In this document: positions 9,159 to 17,492 of the stretch, piece after piece | Layout: each line of letters begins with the position of its first letter | How positions within the stretch are numbered: position 1 is the first letter of the stretch | Origin: Kocuria flava | GTDB lineage: Bacteria > Actinomycetota > Actinomycetes > Actinomycetales > Micrococcaceae | Reading direction: 5' to 3' | Length of the DNA stretch: 64,000 bases | Assembly: GCF_001482365.1 (NCBI RefSeq) | Contig: NZ_CP013254.1 | Coordinates: 2,356,001-2,420,000, forward strand | The notes under the pieces: model-generated | Told to the model about the DNA's origin: nothing | Databases searched by the model: none | The model's input: the letters and a program-made list of their open reading frames with translations, nothing else | Program-made: the position numbers and the translations under genes

Positions 9159-9857
9159 ATGATGAAGACCATCGGTGGAGTTCTCGGCGGTGCGGCAGCA
9201 CTGAGCCTGGTGACGGGGCTCGTGGCGCCCTCGGCGGCGGTCGCGACAGGAACGACCTACGACATCGACTCGGCCTCCAGCCCGACGGTGGTGGTGAACA
9301 AGCACCGCCCCCTGGCCCCCCGGACCTACGTGCCGAAGCCGCTCAGCCGCATCCAGGCCGAACGGATGCGCTCCGATGCGGCGGAGGCGTACCAGAAGAT
9401 GGCCCGGGCGGCCAAGGCCGACGGGGTGAACATCGTGGCCGTGAGCGGGTATCGCTCCTACGGCGCGCAGGCCGGCCTCTACGACAGCTACGTTCAGCAG
9501 TACGGCCAGGAGACCGCCGACACCATCGCGGCCCGGCCGGGCCACAGCGAGCACCAGACCGGGCTGGCCATGGACGTGGGCAACGCCTCCGGGGTGTGCG
9601 CGCTGCAGGACTGCTTCGCGGACACCCCAGTCGGGGCGTGGGTCGCCGAGCACGCCGGAGCCTACGGGTTCATCATCCGCTATCCCGATGGTGCGGACAA
9701 TCAGGCCGTCACCGGTTACGCCTACGAGCCCTGGCACATCCGCTACGTCGGTCACGACCTGGTCCGGGACATGGAGGACGCGGCTCTGGTGGACCCGGAG
9801 GTCGACACCATGGAGGAGTTCTTCGGCCTGGAGCCGGCCCCGGACTACCTCCCGTGA
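9159..9857 (+). CDS. Secreted D-alanyl-D-alanine carboxypeptidase, M15/VanY family
   Basis: 232 residues starting MMKTIGGVLGGAAALSLV with a signal peptide ending near AVA (residue 29). SGYRSYGAQAGLYDSYV, RPGHSEHQTGLAMDV and YEPWHIRYVG are the M15 zinc peptidase motifs supplying the His/Asp/His metal ligands and the catalytic Glu. The enzyme should trim the terminal D-Ala of peptidoglycan stem peptides outside the membrane. Start ATG 9159 has GGGGG 8 nt upstream; GTG 9153 and ATG 9162 are alternatives. It stands alone; nothing nearby suggests a vancomycin-resistance cluster, so a housekeeping cell-wall role is more likely. Confidence 0.88.
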   Translation: MMKTIGGVLGGAAALSLVTGLVAPSAAVATGTTYDIDSASSPTVVVNKHRPLAPRTYVPKPLSRIQAERMRSDAAEAYQKMARAAKADGVNIVAVSGYRSYGAQAGLYDSYVQQYGQETADTIAARPGHSEHQTGLAMDVGNASGVCALQDCFADTPVGAWVAEHAGAYGFIIRYPDGADNQAVTGYAYEPWHIRYVGHDLVRDMEDAALVDPEVDTMEEFFGLEPAPDYLP

Positions 9858-9867
9858 GCGGAGTCGA

Positions 9868-9889
9868 CCCGGCGGTGTCCGACGCCGGG
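9868..9889. terminator. Bidirectional hairpin terminator
   Basis: CCCGGCG, 8-nt loop, CGCCGGG, located between the convergent carboxypeptidase and the helical protein gene. No T-tract, as is common in very GC-rich genomes. Confidence 0.45.
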
Positions 9890-9947
9890 GGCGGGGCCCG
9901 GCAACACCCGCGGCGGGGCGCGTCCACAGGGCTCCTCCGCGCCGGGC

Positions 9948-10430
9948 TCAGCTGACGAGGATCTGGGTGGAGGTCTCCTTCAGCTTCGCATTGGCCCAGC
10001 GCATCTGGCGCAGGGTCTCGGGGTGGCAGCGCTGGGTGACGTCGAGGAGGTCGTGGTGCTTGATGCCCTGGGCGGCCTGGGCGAGCATCTCCCAGTCGGC
10101 CGAGACCCCGGAGGCCATCGTGTAGACCTCCCGCAGGTCGAGGAGCATGAGCAGCTCCGCCTTGCCCCGGCGGCCGATGAGCTCGCTGCTCTTCTCCCGC
10201 ACCGTCTCCAGCAGACCGGACTCGTCGGCGGGCTCCGGGTCGAGGTCCTGGCCGTAGGTGGTGCCGATCCCGGCGATCGCCCGGACGTGGTGCTGGGACC
10301 AGCGGGCGAGGTCGCGGGCCAGGTGGTAGATCTCGTGGTCGACCTTGTGGCGTTCGGAGACGTGCAGCAGCTTCCGCGCCAGGTCGTTCTCGGAGCGGTG
10401 CAGCTCGTGCAGGACCAGGCCGATCTTCAT
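9948..10430 (-). CDS. Small His/Glu-rich helical protein coupled to molybdopterin oxidoreductase
   Basis: 160 residues, predicted almost wholly helical, with no signal peptide and no family I can name. Acidic and histidine residues cluster in HELHRSEND, HKVDHEIYHLARD and SQHHVRAI, and again in GIKHHDLLD. The ExxH-like spacing is reminiscent of ferritin-like or hemerythrin-like four-helix bundles, but no complete metal-site signature is present. The start overlaps the stop of the oxidoreductase by 4 bp (ATGA) and has its own AGGGGG ribosome site, so the two are translated together. It could be an electron-transfer, maturation or docking partner; that is inference. Confidence 0.75.
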   Translation of the reverse strand: MKIGLVLHELHRSENDLARKLLHVSERHKVDHEIYHLARDLARWSQHHVRAIAGIGTTYGQDLDPEPADESGLLETVREKSSELIGRRGKAELLMLLDLREVYTMASGVSADWEMLAQAAQGIKHHDLLDVTQRCHPETLRQMRWANAKLKETSTQILVS

Positions 10431-12889
10431 CGTTCCCCCTCCGTGGTGGCATGGACGTTCTCGTCCACCGCGGCCGTGGCGTCCCCGCGGGTGGGCCGGC
10501 CGGTGTCGGTCTCGGGTGCCGAGGCGGTGGTGGTCGGGGCGGGTGCGGCCCCGGGACCGGCGCCGAGGCGTTCCAGGCGGGCGGCGGCGGTCTTGAAGAT
10601 CGGCTGCTTGGAGGCGGCGTCCCAGTCGGTGATGGTCAGCTCGTTGGCCGCCCGTCCCGTCGCGTCGGGCTCGTGCCCGCCCGGGGTGTCCCAGTACCCG
10701 AAGTGGAAGGGCAGGAACACCACCCCGGGACGGATGCCGGTGATGCGCGCCTGGGCCTGCACCGAACCCCTGGGGGTGGTGACCCGCACGAGGTCGCCCT
10801 CGCTCACGCCCTGGGCGGCGGCCTCGGCGGGGGAGACCTCCACCCACACCTCCGGGGCCGCCTCCTGCAGCTGCGGGGCGCGGGCGGTCTTGGTGCGGGT
10901 GTGGAAGTGGTACAGGGTCCGCCCGGTGATCAGCTGCAGCGGGAACTGCTCGCTGGGGACCTCGTGCGGGGGCAGGTACTCGGCGGCCTTGATGACGGCC
11001 TTGCCGGAGGGGTTCAGCGCCTTGTACTCGGCCGGCTCCAGGGGGGCGCCCGTGACGAGGTCCCGGCCGTAGCTCTCGCAGTAGGCGGGATCGGACCAGA
11101 ACGCGCCGTCGACGTAGATGCGCTCGGTGCCGTCGGGGTGCTCCTCGTTGCACGGCCACTGGATCCCGGAGCCCCCGCGCAGCTTCTCGTAGCTCATGCC
11201 CGTGTAGTCGCAGGGGCGCCCGGCGGTGCACTCCTTCCACCCTTCGAACGCCGACTCCGCGTCGTCCCACGTCACCAGCGGGTTCCCGTCCTTGTCGCGC
11301 AGGTCCAGCCGGCGGGCGTAGTCGATGAAGATGTCCAGGTCCGGCTTCGCCTCCCCGGGCGGGTCGACGGCCTTCTCGGACAGGTGCACGGTGCGGTCCA
11401 CGTTGGTGAACGTGCCCGTCTTCTCCCCCCAGGTGGCCGCCGGCAGCACGACGTCGGCCAGCCGGGCGGTCTCGGAGAGGAAGATGTCCTGGACCACCAG
11501 GAAGAGCCGGTCCTGCTCGAGGATCGAGCGGATCCGGGCCAGCTCCGGCAGGGACACGGCCGGGTTGGTCCCGCTGACCCACAGCAGGCGGATGGAGCCG
11601 TCCTCGACGTAGCGCATCATCTGCATCACGTGGGTGGGCGGGGAGTAGTGCGGGATCTGGAACGGTTCGATGTTCCAGACCCTCGCCAGGTCCTTCACGT
11701 GCTCCTCGTTGGACCAGTTCCGGAAGCCCGGGAGGTCCCCGTCGCCGCCGCACTCCCGGGTGTTCTGGGCGGTGGGCTGGCCGTTCATCTGCAGGATCCC
11801 GCGCCCGGGGGCGCCGAGCATGCCGCGGACGATGTGGATGTTGTTCACCTGCACGGCCGCGGCGGTGGCCTGGTTGGACTGGTAGAAGCCCTGCAGCACC
11901 GTGGACAGCAACCGTTGCGCACCGCCGATGATCCGCGCGGCCTCCCGGATCTGCTCGGCGGGCACGTCGCAGATCGTGGAGACGGCCTCCGGGGTGTACT
12001 CCTGCACCCGTTTCTCCAGCTCGGCGTAACCGACCGCGTGGGCGCTGATGTAGTCGTGGTCGACCCGGTCGTGGGCGATGAGCTCGTGCAGCAGTCCGTT
12101 CATCAGCGCCACGTTGGTGCCGGGACGCGGGGCCAGGTGCACGGTCGCGTGCCGGGCGACCGGGGTGGGGCGGGGATCCACGCAGACGATCTGCGGCGGG
12201 TCCTGCCCGGCCAGCCGGTCCAGGATCCGGGTCCACAGCACGGTCTGGGTCTCGGCCATGTTGTGCCCGTACAGGGCGATCACGTCTGCGTGGTCGATGT
12301 CGGTGTAGGAGCCCGGCTGCCCGTCGCAGGCGAAGGACTCCTTGAGCGCGGCGGCGGCGGTGGCGGTGCACAGCCGGGTGTTGCCGTCCACGTGGTTGGT
12401 GCCCAGCCCCCCGTGGGCGATCAGCCCCAGGGTGTAGTACTCCTCGGCGAAGAGCTGGCCGGTGGTGTAGAAGCCGATCGCGCTGGGCCCCTGCTCCGCC
12501 ATCAGCTCCTGCGTGCGGGCGACGACCCGGTCCATGGCGGTGTCCCAGTCCGTTTCCACCAGCTGCCCGTTCTCGCGGACCAGCGGTTTCGTGAGCCGGT
12601 CCGGGGAGGCGTTGGCCTGCCACCCGTAGAGGTCCTTCGGGCCCAGCCGGCCGTGGTTGACGCGGTCCACCGCCCGGCCCCGGACCCCGGCGATCCGCCC
12701 GTCCTTGACCGCGATGTCCAGCGCATCGCCGTTGGAGTGCAGGATCGAGGCGGTCTGCACCCACCGGTCCACGTCCTCGGGGCTCAGTCCCTCGGCCAGG
12801 TGGGTGTCCACCCGCACCGGCCAGTCCTGCCCGGCGGCGTAGGGGGTGCGGGTGCCCCACGGTTCGGCGATCCGGTCCTTGCTCGTCAT
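10427..12889 (-). CDS. Molybdopterin oxidoreductase lacking the N-terminal 4Fe-4S ligands
   Basis: 820 residues with the DMSO-reductase/formate-dehydrogenase/nitrate-reductase family layout. N-terminal DIAVKDGRIAGVRGRAVDRV is followed by NHGRLGPKDL; cofactor-binding regions include GHNMAETQTVLW, GAPGRGILQMNGQPTAQNTR and WVSGTNPAVSLPEL; the C-terminal dinucleotide domain has ITGRTLYHFHTRTKT and FLPFHFGYWDTPG. The four cysteines that normally bind a 4Fe-4S cluster before and within the GRLCPKG region are absent (Gly83 replaces the last one). No signal peptide, so cytoplasmic. Start ATG 12889 has GGAGGGG upstream. Coupled to the helical protein gene. The substrate cannot be assigned. Confidence 0.85.
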   Translation of the reverse strand: MTSKDRIAEPWGTRTPYAAGQDWPVRVDTHLAEGLSPEDVDRWVQTASILHSNGDALDIAVKDGRIAGVRGRAVDRVNHGRLGPKDLYGWQANASPDRLTKPLVRENGQLVETDWDTAMDRVVARTQELMAEQGPSAIGFYTTGQLFAEEYYTLGLIAHGGLGTNHVDGNTRLCTATAAAALKESFACDGQPGSYTDIDHADVIALYGHNMAETQTVLWTRILDRLAGQDPPQIVCVDPRPTPVARHATVHLAPRPGTNVALMNGLLHELIAHDRVDHDYISAHAVGYAELEKRVQEYTPEAVSTICDVPAEQIREAARIIGGAQRLLSTVLQGFYQSNQATAAAVQVNNIHIVRGMLGAPGRGILQMNGQPTAQNTRECGGDGDLPGFRNWSNEEHVKDLARVWNIEPFQIPHYSPPTHVMQMMRYVEDGSIRLLWVSGTNPAVSLPELARIRSILEQDRLFLVVQDIFLSETARLADVVLPAATWGEKTGTFTNVDRTVHLSEKAVDPPGEAKPDLDIFIDYARRLDLRDKDGNPLVTWDDAESAFEGWKECTAGRPCDYTGMSYEKLRGGSGIQWPCNEEHPDGTERIYVDGAFWSDPAYCESYGRDLVTGAPLEPAEYKALNPSGKAVIKAAEYLPPHEVPSEQFPLQLITGRTLYHFHTRTKTARAPQLQEAAPEVWVEVSPAEAAAQGVSEGDLVRVTTPRGSVQAQARITGIRPGVVFLPFHFGYWDTPGGHEPDATGRAANELTITDWDAASKQPIFKTAAARLERLGAGPGAAPAPTTTASAPETDTGRPTRGDATAAVDENVHATTEGER

Positions 12890-13066
12890 CGGAACCCCTC
12901 CGGTGTTCCCTCGGCGGGCTGAGGCCTGCGTCGGCACGGTGCCCGCGCCCGGACTGCCCCGCACTCTACGCACGGCGCCCCCCGACGACAAGGGTGCCGA
13001 CGAGGGCGGCGGGAGCGTCTCGACCGTCGTCGGCCGTCGCGGAGCCGGCGACTGGGGGACCGGCCG

Positions 13067-13098
13067 CCGGCGACGGAGGACCGGTCCTCCGTCGCCGG
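13067..13098. repeat. 32-bp perfect palindrome
   Basis: The half CCGGCGACGGAGGACC is followed immediately by its exact complement with no spacer. It lies between divergent genes where no terminator is needed, so an operator or other protein-binding site is more plausible than a terminator. Confidence 0.6.
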
Positions 13099-13266
13099 AC
13101 GGCTCAGCCCGGCCACGTCCTCTCCCGGCCTGCCGGAGGCCTCCCGCGGTGGTCACGCCCCGACCGGCGGCGCCGGCGGGATCCATGCGCTCGGGCCGGG
13201 CCGTCCGCGGGTCCTCCGAACGCACCGCCGATCCTGCGGAGCGGTCACGGCAGGGTGGAGGGAAGC

Positions 13267-13272
13267 TATGCT
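13267..13272 (+). promoter_or_regulatory. -10 box for leaderless lipoprotein gene
   Basis: TATGCT ends 6 nt before ATG 13279. There is no ribosome binding site in the gap, which fits a leaderless transcript. Confidence 0.5.
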
Positions 13273-13278
13273 CGGGGC

Positions 13279-13758
13279 ATGAAGAGACTGGTCAGCGCAC
13301 TGCTCGTCGGGCTGGGGGTGATCCTGGCATCGGCCGGGTGCGCCGGGCTCTACCCGGCCGATCCGCACGGGACGCTGTCCGAGGTCACCGGCGGGGTGCT
13401 GCGGGTGGGGGTCTCGCACAACGAGCCCTTCGTCTCCGTCCGGGGACCCGTCCCGTCCGGGCGCGAGGTGGAGCTGGTGGAGGACTACGCGCGGACCCTC
13501 GACGCGGAGATCGCCTGGACCGCCGACGGGGAGGAGGAGCTGGTGGACCAGCTCGAGCACGGGCAGCTGGACCTGATGATCGGGGGCCTGACGAACCGGA
13601 CCCCCTGGGAACAGAAGGTCGGGCTAACCCGCCCCTACACGGAGACGACCGACGAGTTCGGGCAGCAGGAGAAGCACGTGATGGCGGTGCGCAAGGGCGA
13701 GAACGCATTCCTGCTCGACCTCGACGAGTTCCTGCAGTCGCAGGGAGGGCAGTCGTGA
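13279..13758 (+). CDS. One-lobed substrate-binding (SBP_bac_3-like) lipoprotein
   Basis: 159 residues. The signal peptide ends in the lipobox ASAGC (Cys near residue 21), so the product should be a membrane-anchored extracellular lipoprotein. GGVLRVGVSHNEPFVSV, LVEDYARTLDAEIAW and LMIGGLTNRTPWEQKVGLTR match lobe I of amino-acid-type binding proteins. Directly after TRPYTET the chain jumps to KHVMAVRKGENAFLLDLDEF, the segment that normally returns from lobe II. All of lobe II (about 90 residues) appears to be absent. The stop overlaps the downstream transporter start, so both are coexpressed; there is no ABC permease or ATPase nearby. Confidence 0.72.
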   Translation: MKRLVSALLVGLGVILASAGCAGLYPADPHGTLSEVTGGVLRVGVSHNEPFVSVRGPVPSGREVELVEDYARTLDAEIAWTADGEEELVDQLEHGQLDLMIGGLTNRTPWEQKVGLTRPYTETTDEFGQQEKHVMAVRKGENAFLLDLDEFLQSQGGQS

Positions 13759-14750
13759 TGGCCGCGCACCACAACATCGAGAACGAACCGCTGCCCGAGG
13801 AGGTGGCAGCCGATCTCCGCCGGGCGGTGCGGCTGGAGTGGGCCACCATCGTCTGCCTCGTGCTCATCGTGGGGCTGGTCTATGCCGTGATGGGCAACTC
13901 CCAGGCGATGAAGACGGCCTGGATCGAGGACATGCTCTCCTTCGTCCCGCCGATCGCGTTCCTGATCGGGGTGCACATGACCCGCAGGCCGGCCACCGCG
14001 GAGCGGCCCTACGGCTACCACCGGGCCATCGGCATCGCCCACGTCGTGGCGGCCACGGCGCTGCTGGTGATGGGCGGCTACCTCGTCGTGGACTCGGCGC
14101 TGAAACTGATCACCGTGGACCACCCCACGATCGGCGGCATCCAGTTGTTCGGCACCACGCTCTGGCTGGGCTGGCTGATGATGGCCGCCATGGTGGTCAC
14201 CGCGATCCCGCCGGTGATCCTGGGGCGGATGAAGCTGAAGCTGGCCCCGCCGCTGCACAACAAGGTCCTCTACGCGGACGCGGACATGAACAAGGCCGAC
14301 TGGATGACCTCCCTGGCCGCCACCGTGGGGGTCGCGGGCATCGGGCTGGGCTGGTGGTGGGCGGACTCGGCCGCGGCGATCGTCATCGCGACCTCCATCC
14401 TCAAGGACGGGATCACGAACCTGAAGGCGGCCGTGGCCGGGCTCATCGACGCCCGTCCCACCAGCGTGGACAACAAGGACCCGCACCCCCTGCTGGGGGA
14501 CATCGACGCCTACCTGCGCGGTCTGGACTGGGTGCACACCGCCGGGGCCCGTGTCCGCGACGAGGGACAGGTCTTCCACGTCGAAGGGTTCGTCGTCCCC
14601 CGGGCGGCGGAGCTCCCCACCCCCGACCGCATCCAGGCAGCCCAGCGGGGGCTGTTCGACCTGGACTGGAAGGTCCGCGACGTGACCATCACCCCCGTCC
14701 GCAGGCTGCCGTCCGTGCTCGAGGCCCACGCCGGACCCTCGCGGCACTGA
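13758..14750 (+). CDS. CDF-type cation efflux transporter (atypical metal site)
   Basis: 330 residues with about six membrane segments and a C-terminal cytoplasmic domain (VHTAGARVRDEGQVFHVEGF) as in cation diffusion facilitators, which export divalent metals using the proton gradient. The usual site-A residues are altered. TM2 reads WIEDMLSFVPP rather than DxxxD, and the TM5 region reads DADMNKADWMTS, with Met at the position normally held by His. Start ATG 13758 overlaps the lipoprotein stop (TGATG) and has GGAGGG upstream; GTG 13755 is possible. The metal specificity is unknown. Its pairing with a binding-protein-like lipoprotein is unusual. Confidence 0.78.
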   Translation: MAAHHNIENEPLPEEVAADLRRAVRLEWATIVCLVLIVGLVYAVMGNSQAMKTAWIEDMLSFVPPIAFLIGVHMTRRPATAERPYGYHRAIGIAHVVAATALLVMGGYLVVDSALKLITVDHPTIGGIQLFGTTLWLGWLMMAAMVVTAIPPVILGRMKLKLAPPLHNKVLYADADMNKADWMTSLAATVGVAGIGLGWWWADSAAAIVIATSILKDGITNLKAAVAGLIDARPTSVDNKDPHPLLGDIDAYLRGLDWVHTAGARVRDEGQVFHVEGFVVPRAAELPTPDRIQAAQRGLFDLDWKVRDVTITPVRRLPSVLEAHAGPSRH

Positions 14751-14831
14751 CGCGTCCGGCCGGTCCGCAGGTCCCGTGGGATCCTCGAGGAACGACCGCA
14801 CCGCACCACGACCGACGAGCAAGGAGACATC

Positions 14832-15770
14832 ATGCAGATGGGACTGGTAGGCCTGGGGAAGATGGGCGGGAACATGCGCGAGCGCCTGCGCCGGGCCGGG
14901 CACACCGTCATCGGCTACGACACCGACCCGCAGCTGTCCGACGCCGACAGCCTGGCGGCGATGGTCGAGCGCATCGACAGTGAGCTGCAGGTGGTGTGGG
15001 TGATGGTCCCGGACACCGTCGTCGACCCGGTGATCGAGGAGCTGGCCGGGCTGCTCGGGGAGGGTGACGTCATCATCGACGGCGGCAACTCCCGGTGGGT
15101 CCACGACGCCCCGCGGGCGCGGCGGCTGGCCGAGCGGGGCATCGAGTACCTGGACTGCGGGGTCTCCGGTGGTGTCTGGGGCATCACCCAGGGCTACGCC
15201 CTGATGGTCGGCGGCAACGGGACGACCGTGGCGAAGGTGCAGCCGATCTTCGACTCGCTCAAGCCCGCCGGGGAGTTCGGCTTCGTCCACGCCGGGGAGC
15301 ACGGCGCCGGCCACTTTGCGAAGATGGTGCACAACGGCATCGAGTACGCGATCATGCAGGCCTACGCCGAGGGCTGGGAGCTGATGGAGGCGGCCGGGCA
15401 CGTGACCTCCGTGCGGGAGACCTTCAACTCCTGGCGCGAGGGCTCGGTGATCAAGTCGTGGCTGCTGGACCTGGCCGTGAACGCTCTCGACGAGGACGAG
15501 CACCTGGAGCGGCTGGCCGGCTACGCCGAGGACTCCGGGGAGGGCCGGTGGACGGTGGAGTCCGCCCTCGACCTGGCGGTGCCCGTCCCGGCCATCGCCA
15601 ACGCCCTGTTCGCCCGCTTCACCTCCCGCCAGGACGAGGCCCCGGCGATAAAGATGATCGCGGCGATGCGCAACCAGTTCGGCGGGCACGCCGTGCGCGA
15701 CGTCGCCGCCGGCCCCGAGCACCTCGAGGCCGAGCCCGGGGAAGAACCAGCCCACCCGTCCGAGCAGTGA
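14832..15770 (+). CDS. gnd: 6-phosphogluconate dehydrogenase, decarboxylating (short class)
   Basis: 312 residues, the length of the short GndA/YqeC-like class rather than the 470-residue enzyme. The N-terminal NAD(P) fold reads MGLVGLGKMGGNM. WVMVPDTVVDPV, IIDGGNSRW and YLDCGVSGGVWGI follow, and the catalytic helix carries GHFAKMVHNGIEYAIMQ with the Lys and Asn of the family. It converts 6-phosphogluconate to ribulose 5-phosphate and CO2 in the pentose phosphate pathway. Start ATG 14832 has AAGGAG upstream. Monocistronic as far as can be seen. Confidence 0.9.
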   Translation: MQMGLVGLGKMGGNMRERLRRAGHTVIGYDTDPQLSDADSLAAMVERIDSELQVVWVMVPDTVVDPVIEELAGLLGEGDVIIDGGNSRWVHDAPRARRLAERGIEYLDCGVSGGVWGITQGYALMVGGNGTTVAKVQPIFDSLKPAGEFGFVHAGEHGAGHFAKMVHNGIEYAIMQAYAEGWELMEAAGHVTSVRETFNSWREGSVIKSWLLDLAVNALDEDEHLERLAGYAEDSGEGRWTVESALDLAVPVPAIANALFARFTSRQDEAPAIKMIAAMRNQFGGHAVRDVAAGPEHLEAEPGEEPAHPSEQ

Positions 15771-15814
15771 GACTCCGCCACCGCGTCGAGGGGAGCCCCG
15801 GCACCGACGGGGCG

Positions 15815-15820
15815 TAGCAT
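15815..15820 (+). promoter_or_regulatory. Possible -10 box for lctP-like gene
   Basis: TAGCAT about 48 bp before the permease start; pattern match only. Confidence 0.3.
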
Positions 15821-15868
15821 TCCCCGGGAACGGGAGAATGACAGGACAAACACGGAGGTGGGCCGCCG

Positions 15869-17332
15869 GTGGACGTGGTCATGGCGGCCCTGCCCATCGT
15901 GCTGACCCTGGGCCTGCTGCTCGTGCCCGCGCCGGCGTGGGTGGCCCCCGGGGCCGGACTGCTCGCGGCCGTGGCGGTCGGCCTGGCCTGGTTCGGCACC
16001 CCCGCCGCCGACGTGGTCGCGGCGTTCGGCGACAGCGCCTGGACGCTGGTCGAGGTGCTGGCGATCATCGCCGGGGGGATCCTGCTCGCCCGCGTCATGG
16101 ACCGCAGCGGCGCCCAGCGGGGACTGGCCCGGTGGCTCTCGGCCGGCGGCGGGCCCACGGTGGCCTCGGCGCTGCTGATGGCCCACGGTGTCGTGCCCTT
16201 CATGGAGACGGTCACCGGCTTCGGGGTCTCGGTGATCATCGGGCTGCCGCTGCTGCTGTCCCTGGGGTTCACGCCGCTGCGGGCCGCCACGCTGTCGCTG
16301 ATCGCCCTGATGGTGGGGCCGTGGGGCTCGATGGGCCCGGGCACGCTGCTGGGCGCCCAGATCGCCGGGGTCCCCCTGGACGAGCTCGGGGTGGCCTCGG
16401 GGGTCCTCAACGTCCTCGCCTTCCTCGGCTCCGGCGCCGTGGCCGCGGTCGTCGCCGGCCGCGGCCTGCCCGCCCCCGAGGCCCGGTTCCGGGCCGCCGT
16501 CCACGCCCGCTGGATCGGCGCGGGGCTGGCCTCGGGCGCGGTGCTCTCCGTCCTGGTCCTGGCCGCCAACCTAGCCCTCGGCACGGCCGTGGCCGGCGCG
16601 GTGGCGACCCTGGTGATGTCCGCGGGCTGGGCCGCCGTGATCAGCCGGGGCCGGCTGGGCCCCGTCCCGGTCCGCGCGCTGGTGCCGTACGCGGTCCTGC
16701 TGGCGGGCACCACCGCCGGGCAGCTCCTCGAGCGGGCGCTGCCGCTGGGCGGGTTCGGTGCGGTGCTGGGCTCCCCGGCCCTGTGGTCGAGCACCGGTGC
16801 CCTGGCCGGCGTCGTCGTGCTCGGCCTCGACAGGAGCCACCGGCGGCGGCTCCCCCGGGAGACCCTGCGGATGTGGCTGCAGGTGGCGGTGCCGACGGGC
16901 CTGTACCTGGTCCTGGGCACCGCGGTCTCCGGGGGCGGGCTGGCCGAGGCGCTGGCCGCCGCCCTGACGGGGCTGGGGCCGGCCTACCTGTTCCTCGTGC
17001 CGCTGCTCGGCGGCCTGGGCGGCTACATCACCGCATCGGGCACCGGGGCCAACGCCATGTTCGGCGGCACCCAGGACGCCGCCGCGCAGGCCCTCGGGAT
17101 CGACCCCCTGTGGATGATGGCCTCCCAGAACGTGGCCGCCGGGCTGGCCTGCCTGGCCAGCCCGGCGCGCATCGAGCTCGCCTACCGCATGGCCGGCCCG
17201 CACCAGCGCCGGGACACCCCCGGGCCCGCCCTCACCCGCGGGGCCCTGGTCGCCAGGACGCTGCCGTTCGTGCTCGTGTGCCTGGTGCTGTGGGGCCTCG
17301 GCAACCTGCTCTGGCTGCCGACCGCCGGCTGA
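15869..17332 (+). CDS. L-lactate permease (LctP) family transporter
   Basis: 487 residues with about a dozen hydrophobic segments. MAHGVVPFMETVTGFGVSV and LMVGPWGSMGPGTLLGAQIA are characteristic of the LctP family, proton-coupled importers of lactate and glycolate; TASGTGANAMFGGTQ near the C-terminus is also typical. Starts with GTG (VDVVMAALP) after GGAGGTGGG. The family usually has about 550 residues, so this is a short member. No lactate dehydrogenase genes are adjacent, so the substrate is uncertain. Confidence 0.82.
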   Translation: MDVVMAALPIVLTLGLLLVPAPAWVAPGAGLLAAVAVGLAWFGTPAADVVAAFGDSAWTLVEVLAIIAGGILLARVMDRSGAQRGLARWLSAGGGPTVASALLMAHGVVPFMETVTGFGVSVIIGLPLLLSLGFTPLRAATLSLIALMVGPWGSMGPGTLLGAQIAGVPLDELGVASGVLNVLAFLGSGAVAAVVAGRGLPAPEARFRAAVHARWIGAGLASGAVLSVLVLAANLALGTAVAGAVATLVMSAGWAAVISRGRLGPVPVRALVPYAVLLAGTTAGQLLERALPLGGFGAVLGSPALWSSTGALAGVVVLGLDRSHRRRLPRETLRMWLQVAVPTGLYLVLGTAVSGGGLAEALAAALTGLGPAYLFLVPLLGGLGGYITASGTGANAMFGGTQDAAAQALGIDPLWMMASQNVAAGLACLASPARIELAYRMAGPHQRRDTPGPALTRGALVARTLPFVLVCLVLWGLGNLLWLPTAG

Positions 17333-17492
17333 GCCCCGCCGCCGGCCACACCGGCAGCGACCGCCGGCGCCGCGCCCTCCTCGTCCCGCGCCGAAGGCGC
17401 GAGCCCGCACCGCGGACATCTTGGGACATCGGCCGCCCCGGTCGCCCACAATGGTCCCGTCGGCACCTGCCGGCCCGGAGGAAGGACGCACG

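Larger units (their letters stand above)
12890..13278. other. Divergent regulatory region with a 32-bp perfect palindrome
   Basis: 389 bp between the divergently transcribed oxidoreductase and lipoprotein genes. No credible coding sequence. It carries a perfect palindrome at 13067-13098 and a TATGCT box at 13267-13272. Confidence 0.55.

Noticed and set aside
9159..9857. Possible vancomycin-resistance vanY
   Set aside because: No vanR/S/H/A-like genes nearby; a stand-alone M15 carboxypeptidase is ordinary in actinobacteria.
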